From Clostridia bacterium (GTDB taxonomy: Bacteria; Bacillota; Clostridia; Oscillospirales; Acutalibacteraceae), in NCBI GenBank assembly GCA_017409845.1, contig JAFQRY010000032.1, forward strand, positions 79,783 to 123,666: a stretch of DNA of 43,884 nucleotides. The letters are read 5' to 3'. The notes under the pieces were generated by a model, which saw only the letters and a list, made by a program, of their open reading frames with translations, did no database searches and was not told the origin of the DNA. The translations under genes were made by a program, and so were the position numbers. Of the stretch, positions 21,879 to 33,400 are shown in pieces (within the stretch, counting starts at the first letter, position 1; each line of letters starts with the position of its first letter).

Positions 21879-23224
21879 TATTTTTCACCTTTAATCATAC
21901 GGGGAAGAATTTTTTTATCTTCGTCGTTGTTGCTTTTTTCCATCATAACAAAATAAAGTGTTATGAGGAAAAGATAGGGGAAGGGAGCAAAAATTCCAGG
22001 GTTTACAAGCGACATCATTTCAAGACCGAGATAGGAGATGAACATGATGATGTTGAAGAAAGTGAAGTTTCTGAGGAGAGTTTTAATCCTCAGATAAATG
22101 AGATATCCGTAAGCTGCTATGCCGAGAATACCGAATGAGCCGATAACCTGGATGGGCGAGCAATGATACCAGCAAAGAGCAAAATCGGCACTCTTGTGAA
22201 CATCTCTGTTGCCCATGTAGCCGATACCTCTGCCGAAAAGCGGATTTGCCTTGAAATCCTCAATGCCTCTCGGGATAAGCTGAAGGCGGATTGAGTTTTC
22301 ATTTGGGTCAACAAGACGCATCAGAGTATAGCTGAGGGTGTCAATCCAGATTTTATATGTAAGAGCGGTAATGACAAGAGAAACTCCCACAATTGCCGCA
22401 ATTGCAGGTCTGTGTCTTTTATCAAGAATAAACATTACAATAATGCAGATTATCAATTCAACAATACCGAAAAGCATTCCGCCTCTTGAGCCTGTGAAAA
22501 GAATGAGAATGTAGTCGAAAATTCCGATAAAGAAAAGGCCGAAATCCTTTCTTGAAAGATAAAATGCAAAGGGCATTGCGAGCATGAGTGTTGTTGCGGC
22601 GTTGTTACGCCATTGGAAGGGTATGATTTCAAAGCCGTCGGCAAGCTGTGCACGGTTGCTGAAATATTCTTCGAAAAGGCAGACCGCAAGCAGACATATG
22701 ACGCATACCATAAGCTTTGAGAACTTTTCAGCGTATGAGTAAGAGTCCCTTGCTCTGAGGCTTGCACTCATGTATGAATAAATTATAAGCATGCCGAAGC
22801 CGAGCATAAAAACATAGAAAAGAGAAGTATAAGAAAAATATTCCTTTGCACTGATTATTCCGACACCGCCGAGAGTGACGGCAACGGAGGTTGCAAGAAT
22901 GCCGTTGAAGCACATTCCCTTTGCAAAATGTGCCCTGAACCGGACAAAATGGCAGACAATCAATGCAACCATAATCGGAACAACCCACCAATAGGCGAGA
23001 AAGGTGCTGAAGGAATTTTTGCACCTTATGGCAAAGCAGGTGGTGAACATTATAATCTGAAGAAGCGGCATCCAGTCATCGGTAAGAGCCATTGTAATGC
23101 CGAAAACAAGCACAAAAATGACCGTGCCGATAATTTCGTTACCGCTGAAAACTACTCCGACCGAACCTATAAGAAGAATAACAGTAAACCAGTCGGAAAT
23201 CAGAAATTTTTTGATTTTTTCCAT
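21878..23224 (-). CDS. O-antigen ligase/polymerase-like polytopic membrane protein
   Basis: A 448-residue integral membrane protein with roughly eleven hydrophobic segments. The signature of the Wzy/WaaL family is present: FTGSRGGMLFGIVELIICII, followed by a large extracytoplasmic loop containing LIPRGIEDFKANPLFGRGIG and WYHCSPIQVIGSFGILGIAA, where a conserved His is usual. The family joins or polymerises undecaprenyl-linked glycans at the outer face of the membrane; here that would mean a capsule, wall polysaccharide or protein glycosylation. The substrate cannot be told. It has a good minus-strand promoter and AGGATGAGG before the ATG. The coupled SGNH-like gene follows. No glycosyltransferases are nearby. 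Confidence 0.85.
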   Translation of the reverse strand: MEKIKKFLISDWFTVILLIGSVGVVFSGNEIIGTVIFVLVFGITMALTDDWMPLLQIIMFTTCFAIRCKNSFSTFLAYWWVVPIMVALIVCHFVRFRAHFAKGMCFNGILATSVAVTLGGVGIISAKEYFSYTSLFYVFMLGFGMLIIYSYMSASLRARDSYSYAEKFSKLMVCVICLLAVCLFEEYFSNRAQLADGFEIIPFQWRNNAATTLMLAMPFAFYLSRKDFGLFFIGIFDYILILFTGSRGGMLFGIVELIICIIVMFILDKRHRPAIAAIVGVSLVITALTYKIWIDTLSYTLMRLVDPNENSIRLQLIPRGIEDFKANPLFGRGIGYMGNRDVHKSADFALCWYHCSPIQVIGSFGILGIAAYGYLIYLRIKTLLRNFTFFNIIMFISYLGLEMMSLVNPGIFAPFPYLFLITLYFVMMEKSNNDEDKKILPRMIKGEK

Positions 23225-23268
23225 AAATACCTCATCCTGAATGAATTAAGATAAAATATTATAAATAT

Positions 23269-23297
23269 AATATATCAACTCAAAATCTCAAAGTCAA
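23269..23297 (-). promoter_or_regulatory. Promoter of the minus-strand ligase/SGNH operon
   Basis: On the minus strand TTGACT (23297-23292), a 17-base spacer and TATATT (23274-23269), about 45 bases before the start codon. It diverges from the groESL promoter. Confidence 0.7.
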
Positions 23298-23376
23298 ACA
23301 TTTAAGGGAATTTGTAACTTAATTGTAAAAGTTCTCCGCCCAATTATTACAATATTGTAAATTTTGGAAAAAAGAC

Positions 23377-23754
<378 letters not shown>

Positions 23755-23773
23755 TTCAGACAAAAGCTTATAG

Positions 23774-25426
<1,653 letters not shown>

Positions 25427-25532
25427 TCAATAAAAAAACAAAAGAAGCGGATTGCATTGTTTCATTCTTCAAGAATCTCTTCAGAATCAACAGAACAATC
25501 GAGCAGCCAATCGTAATCAGATAATTTATTCA

Positions 25533-25558
25533 GAGCAGTCCTCACGGGCTGCTCTTTT
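25533..25558 (+). terminator. Terminator of groESL
   Basis: GAGCAGTCC-TCAC-GGGCTGCTC followed by TTTT: a 9-bp stem including one G-T pair, 106 bases past the groEL stop. Confidence 0.8.
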
Positions 25559-25777
25559 GCTTTGAGGACAGGTGGTGCCCACATCCGATTTACATCCGGT
25601 ATATGTAAATGAACTGTTATTTATCGGATATTATATGTTCTTTAAAAATTTTTGTTGTATATCATATATAGGGTATCAACCGGTGCAGTAATACAAAATC
25701 TGCGAAAAACGGCATATTCTGCAGGAAGAATTAATATTTTGTTAATCAAAAATTAAGAAAATGGCATATTATTCGGT

Positions 25778-25806
25778 TTGACAATCATAAAAAATTATGC
25801 TAAAAT
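25778..25806 (+). promoter_or_regulatory. Promoter of the PPC-repeat secreted protein
   Basis: TTGACA at 25778-25783, a 17-base spacer, and an extended -10 TGCTAAAAT whose TAAAAT is 25801-25806. One of the best promoters in the window. It overlaps the TTG at 25778, ruling that codon out as the start of the downstream gene. Confidence 0.88.
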
Positions 25807-25849
25807 GCTTCTGTCAATCTATATTGATAAAAAACAGGAGGACAAAAGA

Positions 25850-27325
25850 ATGAAAAAAGCAAAATCAATTCTCGCTCTTCTCATGGCATTTGTTATGCTT
25901 ATGAGCTTTGCTGTAACAGGCAGTGCAGCAACGGTTGCCGAAGAATCAGAAGATAACGGCACCGCAAAAACCGCAGACGCTTTCGGCTTCGGCACCGAAA
26001 TCAAAGGCGTTCTCGACAAGTCAACAGACACAGACTGGTATTCGTTCACACCCGATGCATCAGGTCTTGCATATGTAAATCTCAAGCATGACGAGATTGC
26101 AGACGCAAACAAGGATCTCGCATATTTTGAAGCAACAATCTATGATGCAACAGCAGCAACCAACGAGTCAGCAGCCAAGATTCTTGCAACCTTCCGTTCA
26201 ACCGGTGCACAGAAAACATCGGCTTCACCCTCGTTTGCAATTGATAAGGGAGTTACATACTTTATCAAGGTTACAATGGGCACAATCCACAGCGAAACTC
26301 TTTCATATTCACTCATCGCAAGCATTGAAAGCGGTGCACTCACCGAAAAAGAGCCCAACAATATTGCTGCAAAGGCAACTCCTCTTGAGCTTTCAACAAG
26401 AGGCAACGCAAAGATTTATTACGGTTCAATTTCAGTTCCTGAAAATGCTCAGGCAGAAGACGATGTGGACTGGTACAGAATCGTTCCCTCGGCAAAGGGC
26501 GTAGTGTATGTATATCTTTACAACGGCACCATTCCCGCTGACTTCAAGGCAACTCTTTACAGCCACTATGAAAAGGCTAACGGCGTTCTTGATGAAAAGG
26601 TTGTCACAACAGTTGAAATCGACAGCAACAAGACTGACGCAATGAGCGTTGCTATCGGTGTTGATGCAAAAGAATACATGCTCAAGATTGAAGGCCTCAA
26701 CGAATGCGTTGGCGGTTATAAAACAAGAGTATTCTTCGAAGCTGCATCTGATGCGGAAGCAGAATACAACAACACAGAAGAAAAAGCAAATGAATTTACA
26801 GTCGGCAAGGCTGTAAGAGGCACCATTTCTCACGATACAGACGTTGACTGCTTCAAGTTCAAGGCAGTCGGCGAAGATAATGTCGGCTTCAAGATTTCTC
26901 TCGGCTCCGCAGCTTCAGATGTCAAGGTTGCAGGCTCATGGTATATTTCGGTTAAGGATGCTGCAACTAAGGAAACCGTTTCCGAAATCTACAAGGATGT
27001 TGTAAACGCAGGCAAGGCAGTTGAATTCACAACAGAAAAGCTTGTTGCAGGCAGATACTATTATGTTACCGTTGAAAAGGGCGGCACTCTGACCACCGAT
27101 ATCTATAAGCTCAGCGTTACCAAAATCGAGCCCAAGCCCGATGACGGCAACAACAACAACGGTGATTTCTTTGCACAGATCAAGGCTTACTGGGCAGAGT
27201 TCTGGAAGAATTTCGAAGGCTGGTTTGAGCAGATCAACATCATCGGTATCGTAAAGGATCTTCTTCCCGGTATCGTAAATGCAATGCCCGAGCTTTTCGC
27301 ATTCATCTTTAACTTGTTTGGTTAA
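25850..27325 (+). CDS. Secreted protein with three PPC-like repeats
   Basis: A 491-residue exported protein that I cannot name. An N-terminal signal peptide (MKKAKSILALLMAFVMLMSF, then AVTGSAA) is followed by three units like bacterial pre-peptidase C-terminal domains. Their shared pattern is E-x-N-N/G...A...G..I..G.I...D.DW(Y/F).F: DKSTDTDWYSFTP, DDVDWYRIVP and SHDTDVDCFKFKAV. PPC domains usually flank secreted peptidases; no peptidase motif is visible here. The last 45 residues are aromatic and hydrophobic (FWKNFEGWFEQINIIGIV, ending FIFNLFG) and may associate with the membrane. The start at 25850 follows AGGAGG; an earlier TTG lies in the promoter. The gene has its own promoter and terminator, so it stands alone. 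A binding or cell-surface role is inferred. Confidence 0.82.
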   Translation: MKKAKSILALLMAFVMLMSFAVTGSAATVAEESEDNGTAKTADAFGFGTEIKGVLDKSTDTDWYSFTPDASGLAYVNLKHDEIADANKDLAYFEATIYDATAATNESAAKILATFRSTGAQKTSASPSFAIDKGVTYFIKVTMGTIHSETLSYSLIASIESGALTEKEPNNIAAKATPLELSTRGNAKIYYGSISVPENAQAEDDVDWYRIVPSAKGVVYVYLYNGTIPADFKATLYSHYEKANGVLDEKVVTTVEIDSNKTDAMSVAIGVDAKEYMLKIEGLNECVGGYKTRVFFEAASDAEAEYNNTEEKANEFTVGKAVRGTISHDTDVDCFKFKAVGEDNVGFKISLGSAASDVKVAGSWYISVKDAATKETVSEIYKDVVNAGKAVEFTTEKLVAGRYYYVTVEKGGTLTTDIYKLSVTKIEPKPDDGNNNNGDFFAQIKAYWAEFWKNFEGWFEQINIIGIVKDLLPGIVNAMPELFAFIFNLFG

Positions 27326-27347
27326 TTAATATTCAGACAAAAATCCG

Positions 27348-27379
27348 GCGGGGCTGTTTAAAGCAGCCCCGCAGTTTTA
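27348..27379 (+). terminator. Terminator after the PPC-repeat gene
   Basis: GCGGGGCTG-TTTAAAG-CAGCCCCGC, a 9-bp GC-rich stem, followed by AGTTTTAT, 22 bases past the stop. Confidence 0.85.
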
Positions 27380-27398
27380 TAAAAAGGGGTAATATTTT

Positions 27399-28613
27399 AT
27401 GGCATTCGACAGCAATTTCAGACCCGTTCTCAGATTCATGGTTGTCAGTGATGTTCATTACAGAGATGAGCATTCCGTTGAGCGTGAAAGAATGGAGCTT
27501 GCAATCAAAACGGCATACAGACTCAGCGAAGCAGAGGAATATTCAAAGCTGGATGCTCTTTATGTTGTCGGCGACTTTGCAACCAGCGGCTCAAGACCTC
27601 AGATGCTTGCATTCAAGGACACTCTTGACAGAAATCTTAAGAGCGGAACAGAAGTGACTCTTTCTTTGGCAAGCCACGAATTCCACGGTGAAGGCGAAGA
27701 GGCTGCGCTTGAAAAATTCAGGGAAATCTATTCTCAGGAGCCCGATACCCATAAGGTTATCAACGGCTATCACTTTATCAGCGTAACATGCACGAACGGC
27801 TGCCATTTTGACGATAAAAAAAGAGAATGGGTAGCTGCCGAGCTCAAAAAAGCGGCAGCCGATAATCCGAGAAAGCCTATATTCTTTTTTCAGCATCCCC
27901 ACATCATGGGCACGGTTTACGGCAGTGCAAACTGGGGAGAGGATGAGCTGACGGATATTCTTATGAATTATCCCCAGATAATTGACTTCTCAGGTCATTC
28001 CCATGCTCCGATAAATGACCCCCGCTCGATTCATCAGCGTCATTTTACCTGTCTCGGCACAGGTACGCTCAGCTACTTTGAGCTTGATGAGTTTGATAAA
28101 TACTGCAGCACAATTCCTCCGCAGAAGGAAAAAGCGGCTCAGATGCTTATTGTTGAAGCGGATGCGGATATGAGAGTCAGAGTTTATCCCTATGACCTCA
28201 TAACCGGAAATTTCTTCCCAATGACATGGAAAATCGACAGAGCATGGGATGTAAAATCTTATCTTTACACCGATGCACGCTACAAAACAACCGTTGCACC
28301 TTATTTTGAGGATGATGCAAAGATTGTTATTTCCGATATTACGGAAGACGGCTTCAGAGTTACCTTTGATCAGGCAAAAACAGAAGATGTTTATGTTGAT
28401 GACTATAATGTAATTGTTAAAACCGCAGACGGAACAACAGTCAGAAACACAACTCTCTGGAGCGAATATTATTTCTATGAAATGCCCGCAACTCTCAGCG
28501 TTGAGTTTAAAGAACTCAATAAAAATGAAACATACTTTGTTGAAGTTTATGCGGGAAGCTTCTGGAAAACTGTCAGTGAAAAACCTCTAACAAGCGAAAA
28601 AATAGAATTATAA
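27399..28613 (+). CDS. Calcineurin-like metallophosphoesterase with C-terminal beta domain
   Basis: A 404-residue protein with the order of metal-binding motifs of calcineurin-like phosphoesterases: VVSDVH (Asp18, His20), VVGDF (Asp59), LASHEF where GNH(D/E) is expected, FQHPH (His166, His168) and FSGHSHAP (His200, His202). The Asn of GNH, which normally bridges a metal and the phosphate, is Ser92; His93 is kept. The last 90 residues look like a fibronectin-III-type beta sandwich (ITEDGFRVTFDQA, LSVEFKELNKNETYFVEVYA). No signal peptide is visible, so it is probably cytosolic. It lies directly after the PPC gene's terminator; no separate promoter stands out, so low-level read-through or a weak promoter in the hairpin region is likely. 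Substrate unknown. Confidence 0.88.
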   Translation: MAFDSNFRPVLRFMVVSDVHYRDEHSVERERMELAIKTAYRLSEAEEYSKLDALYVVGDFATSGSRPQMLAFKDTLDRNLKSGTEVTLSLASHEFHGEGEEAALEKFREIYSQEPDTHKVINGYHFISVTCTNGCHFDDKKREWVAAELKKAAADNPRKPIFFFQHPHIMGTVYGSANWGEDELTDILMNYPQIIDFSGHSHAPINDPRSIHQRHFTCLGTGTLSYFELDEFDKYCSTIPPQKEKAAQMLIVEADADMRVRVYPYDLITGNFFPMTWKIDRAWDVKSYLYTDARYKTTVAPYFEDDAKIVISDITEDGFRVTFDQAKTEDVYVDDYNVIVKTADGTTVRNTTLWSEYYFYEMPATLSVEFKELNKNETYFVEVYAGSFWKTVSEKPLTSEKIEL

Positions 28614-28621
28614 ACATTAAA

Positions 28622-28670
28622 AAATCAAGCATATTCAGGATTATTTTTCTGAATATGCTTGATTTTTTTT
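28622..28670 (+). terminator. Terminator after the phosphoesterase gene
   Basis: Perfect 17-bp arms (28622-28638 and 28649-28665) around a GATTATTTTT loop, followed by a run of eight Ts. The longest perfect stem in the window. Confidence 0.92.
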
Positions 28671-28772
28671 GCTTGTTATTATACAATGCTTTTTATAATA
28701 GGATTACTATGGAGTAATATCGAATAGTCTTGCTTTAAACAGATATAAAAATTATGAGGAAGGTGAATTTTT

Positions 28773-30272
28773 TTGGCGGAAAACACAAAAACGATTACAG
28801 AAAAAACCGAGGATTCCGAAAAAATCAAAAGGCATCTCGATCAGCAAAACAAAAGATATCTGAGCCCAAAGCACTATGTTGCTTATATTCTTTCGGGCTT
28901 CGGTGATACTAACTGGAATTCCTTTACCAACAAAGAATCGTTCTATTTTGCAACCACATTTCTCGGCATTTCCGCAAAAACATGGACTACCGCAAGCACA
29001 ATCAGCGGCATACTTGATTCTATTGACAACGCTCTTTCGGGTCTTATAATCGACAGAACAAGAACCCGTTGGGGTCGAGTGCGTCCCTATCTGCTGCTTA
29101 CTCTTCCGTTCTGGTTTTTCTCGGCATTTACTCAATGGATACTGCCTGACGGACTCAGTCAGCCTGCACTTCTCGTCTGGTTTTTCCTTTTCAATTACAT
29201 AGGCTCAATCGCGAATTCTTTCTATAACACGAGCTATCAGACGATTCTTTATAACATCACGCCGAATGTTTCCGAGCGTAACAGACTCATTGCAACCGAT
29301 GCATATGCAGATCTTGCGGGTGTCTGGCTTCCGTCACTTTTTCCGCTTTTTGTTGACTTTCTCAACGTGCCGACAAGGTATGTATATATAGGCGGAGCAA
29401 CGTTTTTCATTGCATGTGTTCTTATATTCAGAACCTACGGATTCTTTGCTCTCAAGGAAAGAATGCCCCTTGCATCAAGGGAAGAAATGAAGCATATGGG
29501 GCTTATCGAAACCTTCAAAACGGTCGGTACATGCAGACCCATGTGGGTGCTTATCATAAAGAATTTCTTTGCGGTCGGCAAGCATACAGGCGAAAAGGTT
29601 CAGAACTTTTTCTGGATAAACTGCATGGGCAAGCTTTCGCTCAGCTCAATTTCGGGACTTTTCACCGGACTTCCGAGCTATTTTGTGCTTCCTCTTGCAC
29701 CCAAGCTCACCAAAAAATTCGGTCTTCGCAATCTTGCGGCAGGCAGCTATATGTTCTGCGGACTGTGCTATTTCATTATGTGGATTGTCGGCTACAAGCC
29801 CTTTGGCGAAGATCATTTTATTCTTAATTTTATCTGGATTGTTTTTGCTCTTACCTGCTGCGGTTCGGTCAACAGTATCCAGAGATATTGCAGCACCGCC
29901 CTCAACGGCGACCTTTATGATTATGTTGAATGGAAATCGGGCGTCAGAAACGAAGCAACCATTACTGCAGCAATGGGCTACATGACGCTTATTTCAACGG
30001 CGGTTGCCAATATTCTCAGCGGCGTTATCATAGATGCAATTCATTTTGAACCGCTTCTCGATGTTACGGGAAAGGTTATTCCCCAGACAGATCCCGCGAT
30101 GCTCAGAGGCTTGTGGACTGTTTTTGCACTTGCTCCCGCAGTCGGCAGGTTTATGAAGGGCGTCACGCTGCTCTTCTTCAATGTTCACGGAAAAACAAGA
30201 GACACAATGATGTATGAGCTCGCAAAAATCCGCGCGGCAAAAGTTATTGATTCAGGTTCCGAAGAACAGTAA
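28773..30272 (+). CDS. GPH/MFS-type sugar:cation symporter (TTG start)
   Basis: A 499-residue polytopic membrane transporter of the glycoside-pentoside-hexuronide (MelB/MFS_2) type. It has the expected signature early in the protein: ISGILDSIDNALSGLIIDRT followed by RTRWGRVRPYLLL, the loop 2-3 motif of this family. SYQTILYNITPNVSERNRLI and GDLYDYVEWKSGVRNEATIT are further family blocks. About twelve hydrophobic segments are visible. The first 40 residues are hydrophilic and charged. The start is TTG at 28773, seven bases after AAGGTG; no in-frame ATG precedes the conserved region. The substrate is unknown; proximity to a phosphoesterase and a surface protein does not help. It is probably a single-gene unit. 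Confidence 0.9.
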   Translation: MAENTKTITEKTEDSEKIKRHLDQQNKRYLSPKHYVAYILSGFGDTNWNSFTNKESFYFATTFLGISAKTWTTASTISGILDSIDNALSGLIIDRTRTRWGRVRPYLLLTLPFWFFSAFTQWILPDGLSQPALLVWFFLFNYIGSIANSFYNTSYQTILYNITPNVSERNRLIATDAYADLAGVWLPSLFPLFVDFLNVPTRYVYIGGATFFIACVLIFRTYGFFALKERMPLASREEMKHMGLIETFKTVGTCRPMWVLIIKNFFAVGKHTGEKVQNFFWINCMGKLSLSSISGLFTGLPSYFVLPLAPKLTKKFGLRNLAAGSYMFCGLCYFIMWIVGYKPFGEDHFILNFIWIVFALTCCGSVNSIQRYCSTALNGDLYDYVEWKSGVRNEATITAAMGYMTLISTAVANILSGVIIDAIHFEPLLDVTGKVIPQTDPAMLRGLWTVFALAPAVGRFMKGVTLLFFNVHGKTRDTMMYELAKIRAAKVIDSGSEEQ

Positions 30273-30351
30273 ATTTTCAAAAAAACAGACACTTTGTCGG
30301 AGTTGTATAAAAAATTCCTTTTATTTATATATAATTATTTATAAAAAGCTA

Positions 30352-30380
30352 TTGAAAATAAATCTTTATTATGTTAGAAT
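30352..30380 (+). promoter_or_regulatory. Promoter of the giant repeat surface protein
   Basis: TTGAAA at 30352-30357, a 17-base spacer and TAGAAT at 30375-30380 with an extended TG (TGTTAGAAT). Predicted start is near 30387, giving a leader of about 50 bases. Confidence 0.78.
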
Positions 30381-30439
30381 AAATCGTATTATATGAAAGT
30401 GTCGCTTGTCGCTTTCAAGCATTAAGGAGGAAAATGCTT

Positions 30440-33400
30440 ATGACACACTTAAAGAAATCATTGGCGCTGCTTCTTGCATTCGTCATGATTTTCAGCTCGA
30501 TGTCGGTTGCCGCTTCCGCTGCGGATGACTCATCGGCTGCAAGCAGCGAAACCGCTGCATTCACCGTCAAGTTCTTCAGAAAGGATGCCGACGGCAACTG
30601 GATTGAAACAACAAAGGCTGCTCCCGGCGAGCATGTCAAAGCCCGCGTCTATGTTTCAAACAATTACTATACACACTCATTCTCATCAGCACTTGTTTTT
30701 GACACAGACTTCTTTGATCTGAAAGAAGTTACCGTCAACAATAAGGGAGAGCTTGAATTCAATACTTTCCCTCAGAACACACAGGTGCCCCGCTATCCCA
30801 ACGAAAATTATTCGGTAACAGTCGGAAGCGGTGCAACTCTCACTGGTTCGATCACATCAAACGATACCTACAGAGCTGATGAAACCAAGATGTTCCAGAT
30901 TCCCTATCTTATCAGCAACAAGATTATTCCTGCTGATTATTTTTCAGGTAAGGATCTTATCTACAGCTCGGTTATGATGCCCAAAGAGTTCGCAGAGACC
31001 GTTATGCTCAACGATGCTGAAGGTAACTGGTACAACGAATACGATTTCGTTATCAAAAACGAAGAGAACGCAGTCACCAAGCAGGTTGACGAAGAAGGCG
31101 TTGCGGTTGTTCCCAAGGAACTCAGAGGTACAATCGAAACTGTTATTGATATTCTTCTCGGTGCTCCCAACGTTATTGATGTTCCCAGAGGCAAGGCGGG
31201 CGAAGAACCCGTAGCACTCGAGGCTCTCGGCTACGGTTGGGAAATTGATGAAAACAACTTCAAGACCACTGAAGGCGTTATCACAACAACAAGCTCAATT
31301 CTTCTCGATGCCAACGGCGGCGAATTCAGCAACGGCGACTCAGCTCTTGAAATCAAAGGCATCATCAAGGAAGATGCTGCTGATGAGCTCTCAGCCGAAG
31401 AGGCTGTTCCCGCAAGAACAAACTTCAAGCACATCGGCTGGTCAACAATAAAGACCGCAAGAGGTGCGGATATCACCGAAGATATCCTTGAAGAAATCGG
31501 CTATGCTGAAATGACAGACGAAGATATCGCTGCTCTCGGCTGGAAGCACACAGAGCTCCTCAAGCTCAACGGATATCTTGTCAATACCGAAATCGGCACT
31601 CCCCTTACTGCCGAAATGGTTGCAGAGATTGGTCTTGCAGATAAAACGGCAACTCAGCTCAAGGGTCTCGGTCTCAATGTAACATCCGAAATTCTTGATG
31701 CTCTTAAACTTGATAAAGCAGATGTTAAGTACGATTATGATGAGTATACACTCTATGCTCTCTGGGATAACAGCGGTGTTTCCGAATACAAAGTGGAAAC
31801 ATATCTCATGGGCACAGACGGCACTTATCCCTCAGCTCCCACTCAGACTGACACCTTCTACTCGGTAGCAGGTAACACAGTTCCTCTTCAGGCAACAGCA
31901 AAGGAAGGCTTCACTCTTGACGTGAGTGATGAAGACGGAACATCAGAAAAGAGCTCCGAAAGTGTTAAAGTTGAAGCAGACGGCTCCTCCGTGCTTAAAG
32001 CTTACTATGCAAGAAATAAATATACCGTAACTTATAAATACGAAGATTTCACCGGTGTCCATGAAGACACAGAGGAAGTTTACTACGGCAAGGAAATTCC
32101 TGCTTTCAGAGAACTTCCCGGAGATGCATTCGAGGTTTATTATGTAGATTCAGAGGGCAACAAAACAACCGATATTCCCAAGTATATGCCTGCTGAAAAC
32201 ATCACACTCATCGGCGAAGCGGTTATGACTTATCTCTTCGATGCAGGCGAAGGTGCTTTCTTCCCCTCAACCGGTGAAAGAACAATGACTTATGTTTATA
32301 AGTTCGGCGAAGTTCCCGTAATTCCCGAAGCTCCCGTAAAGGACGGCTATGTATTTGTTGACTGGGATGTTGCGGTTCCCGAAAAGGTAACCGGAAGCAA
32401 GACCTTCAACGCAATGTTCAATCCTCTTGCAGGAACAGACGAAAAATACACGGTAACATTCTATGATGATGAAGGCAAAGTTATTCTCACAGAAGAAGAC
32501 GCTTACTGGTACGGACAGGAATTCGAGGCAGTTGATATTCCCGAAGGCTACGGCGACGACGTATGGATGCTTGCTGACGGAACAGCAGTATCCTTCCCCT
32601 ACGCAATCAAGGCAGATACAGAATTCTATCCTGCAAAAGAAGATGCAAATGTTTATAACGCATTCTTCTATGAGGATAAGGCTGACAAGGCTCCTTACGC
32701 AACAAGTCCCACAGTTTACGGTGAAGAAATTGTTGCTCCCGAAGAAGATCCTTCAAAGGAAGGCTATCAGTTCCAGGGCTGGTCAACAAATCCCGATGCT
32801 GAAGATCCCGAAGATCTCGGTGTTATGGACAGCATGGAAGGCAAAAAGTTCTATGCAGTATTTACTCCCAACGAAGTAACTCTTACTTTTGATGAAAACG
32901 GCGGCTCAGAGGTTACAGACCTCACCGGCAAGTTCGGCGAAGCAGTTGTTGCTCCCGAAACAACCAGAGACGGCTACGAGTTCAAGGGTTGGTATGATGC
33001 AGAAGGAAATCTTCTTCCCGATACCTATCCTGCAGAAAGCACAGATTACACAGCAAAGTGGACTGCAAATACTTATTATATAATGTATAAGAATGGCGAC
33101 ATTCTTGCAGAAGGTCCCATCAACGCAAAAACAGATGACACAATCAGCGTCAGCGACGGTTCAAAGGTCAAGAAAGACGGACATACCTTCGCAGGCTGGA
33201 AGAGCAGTGCAGACGGCATTGTTTATGCAGCAGGTGAAACCTTCACAATGCCCGCAGCCAACGTAACACTTGAAGCACAGTGGGATGTCAATAAGCATGT
33301 TGTTTCACTTGATGCAAAGGGCGGTGTGTTTGCAGACGGCTCAGACACCTACGGTAATGACGAGGTTGCTTACGGAACAGTTCTTGCAGATGCAGGCATT

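Larger units (their letters stand above)
25427..25849. other. 423-base non-coding gap between groEL and the PPC-like gene
   Basis: Contains the groEL terminator (25533-25558), a short element TGCCCACATCC (25576-25586) that also occurs after the tuf terminator, about 190 bases of AT-rich sequence with no recognisable feature, and the promoter and leader of the next gene. I see no tRNA or small gene. Confidence 0.65.

Noticed and set aside
25427-25777. tRNA or small RNA gene after groEL
   Set aside because: No cloverleaf, T-loop motif or isolated promoter-terminator pair was found apart from the groEL terminator.
25778-25849. TTG at 25778 as start of the PPC-repeat gene
   Set aside because: The TTG is part of the TTGACA -35 box; ATG 25850 follows AGGAGG and begins a clean signal peptide.
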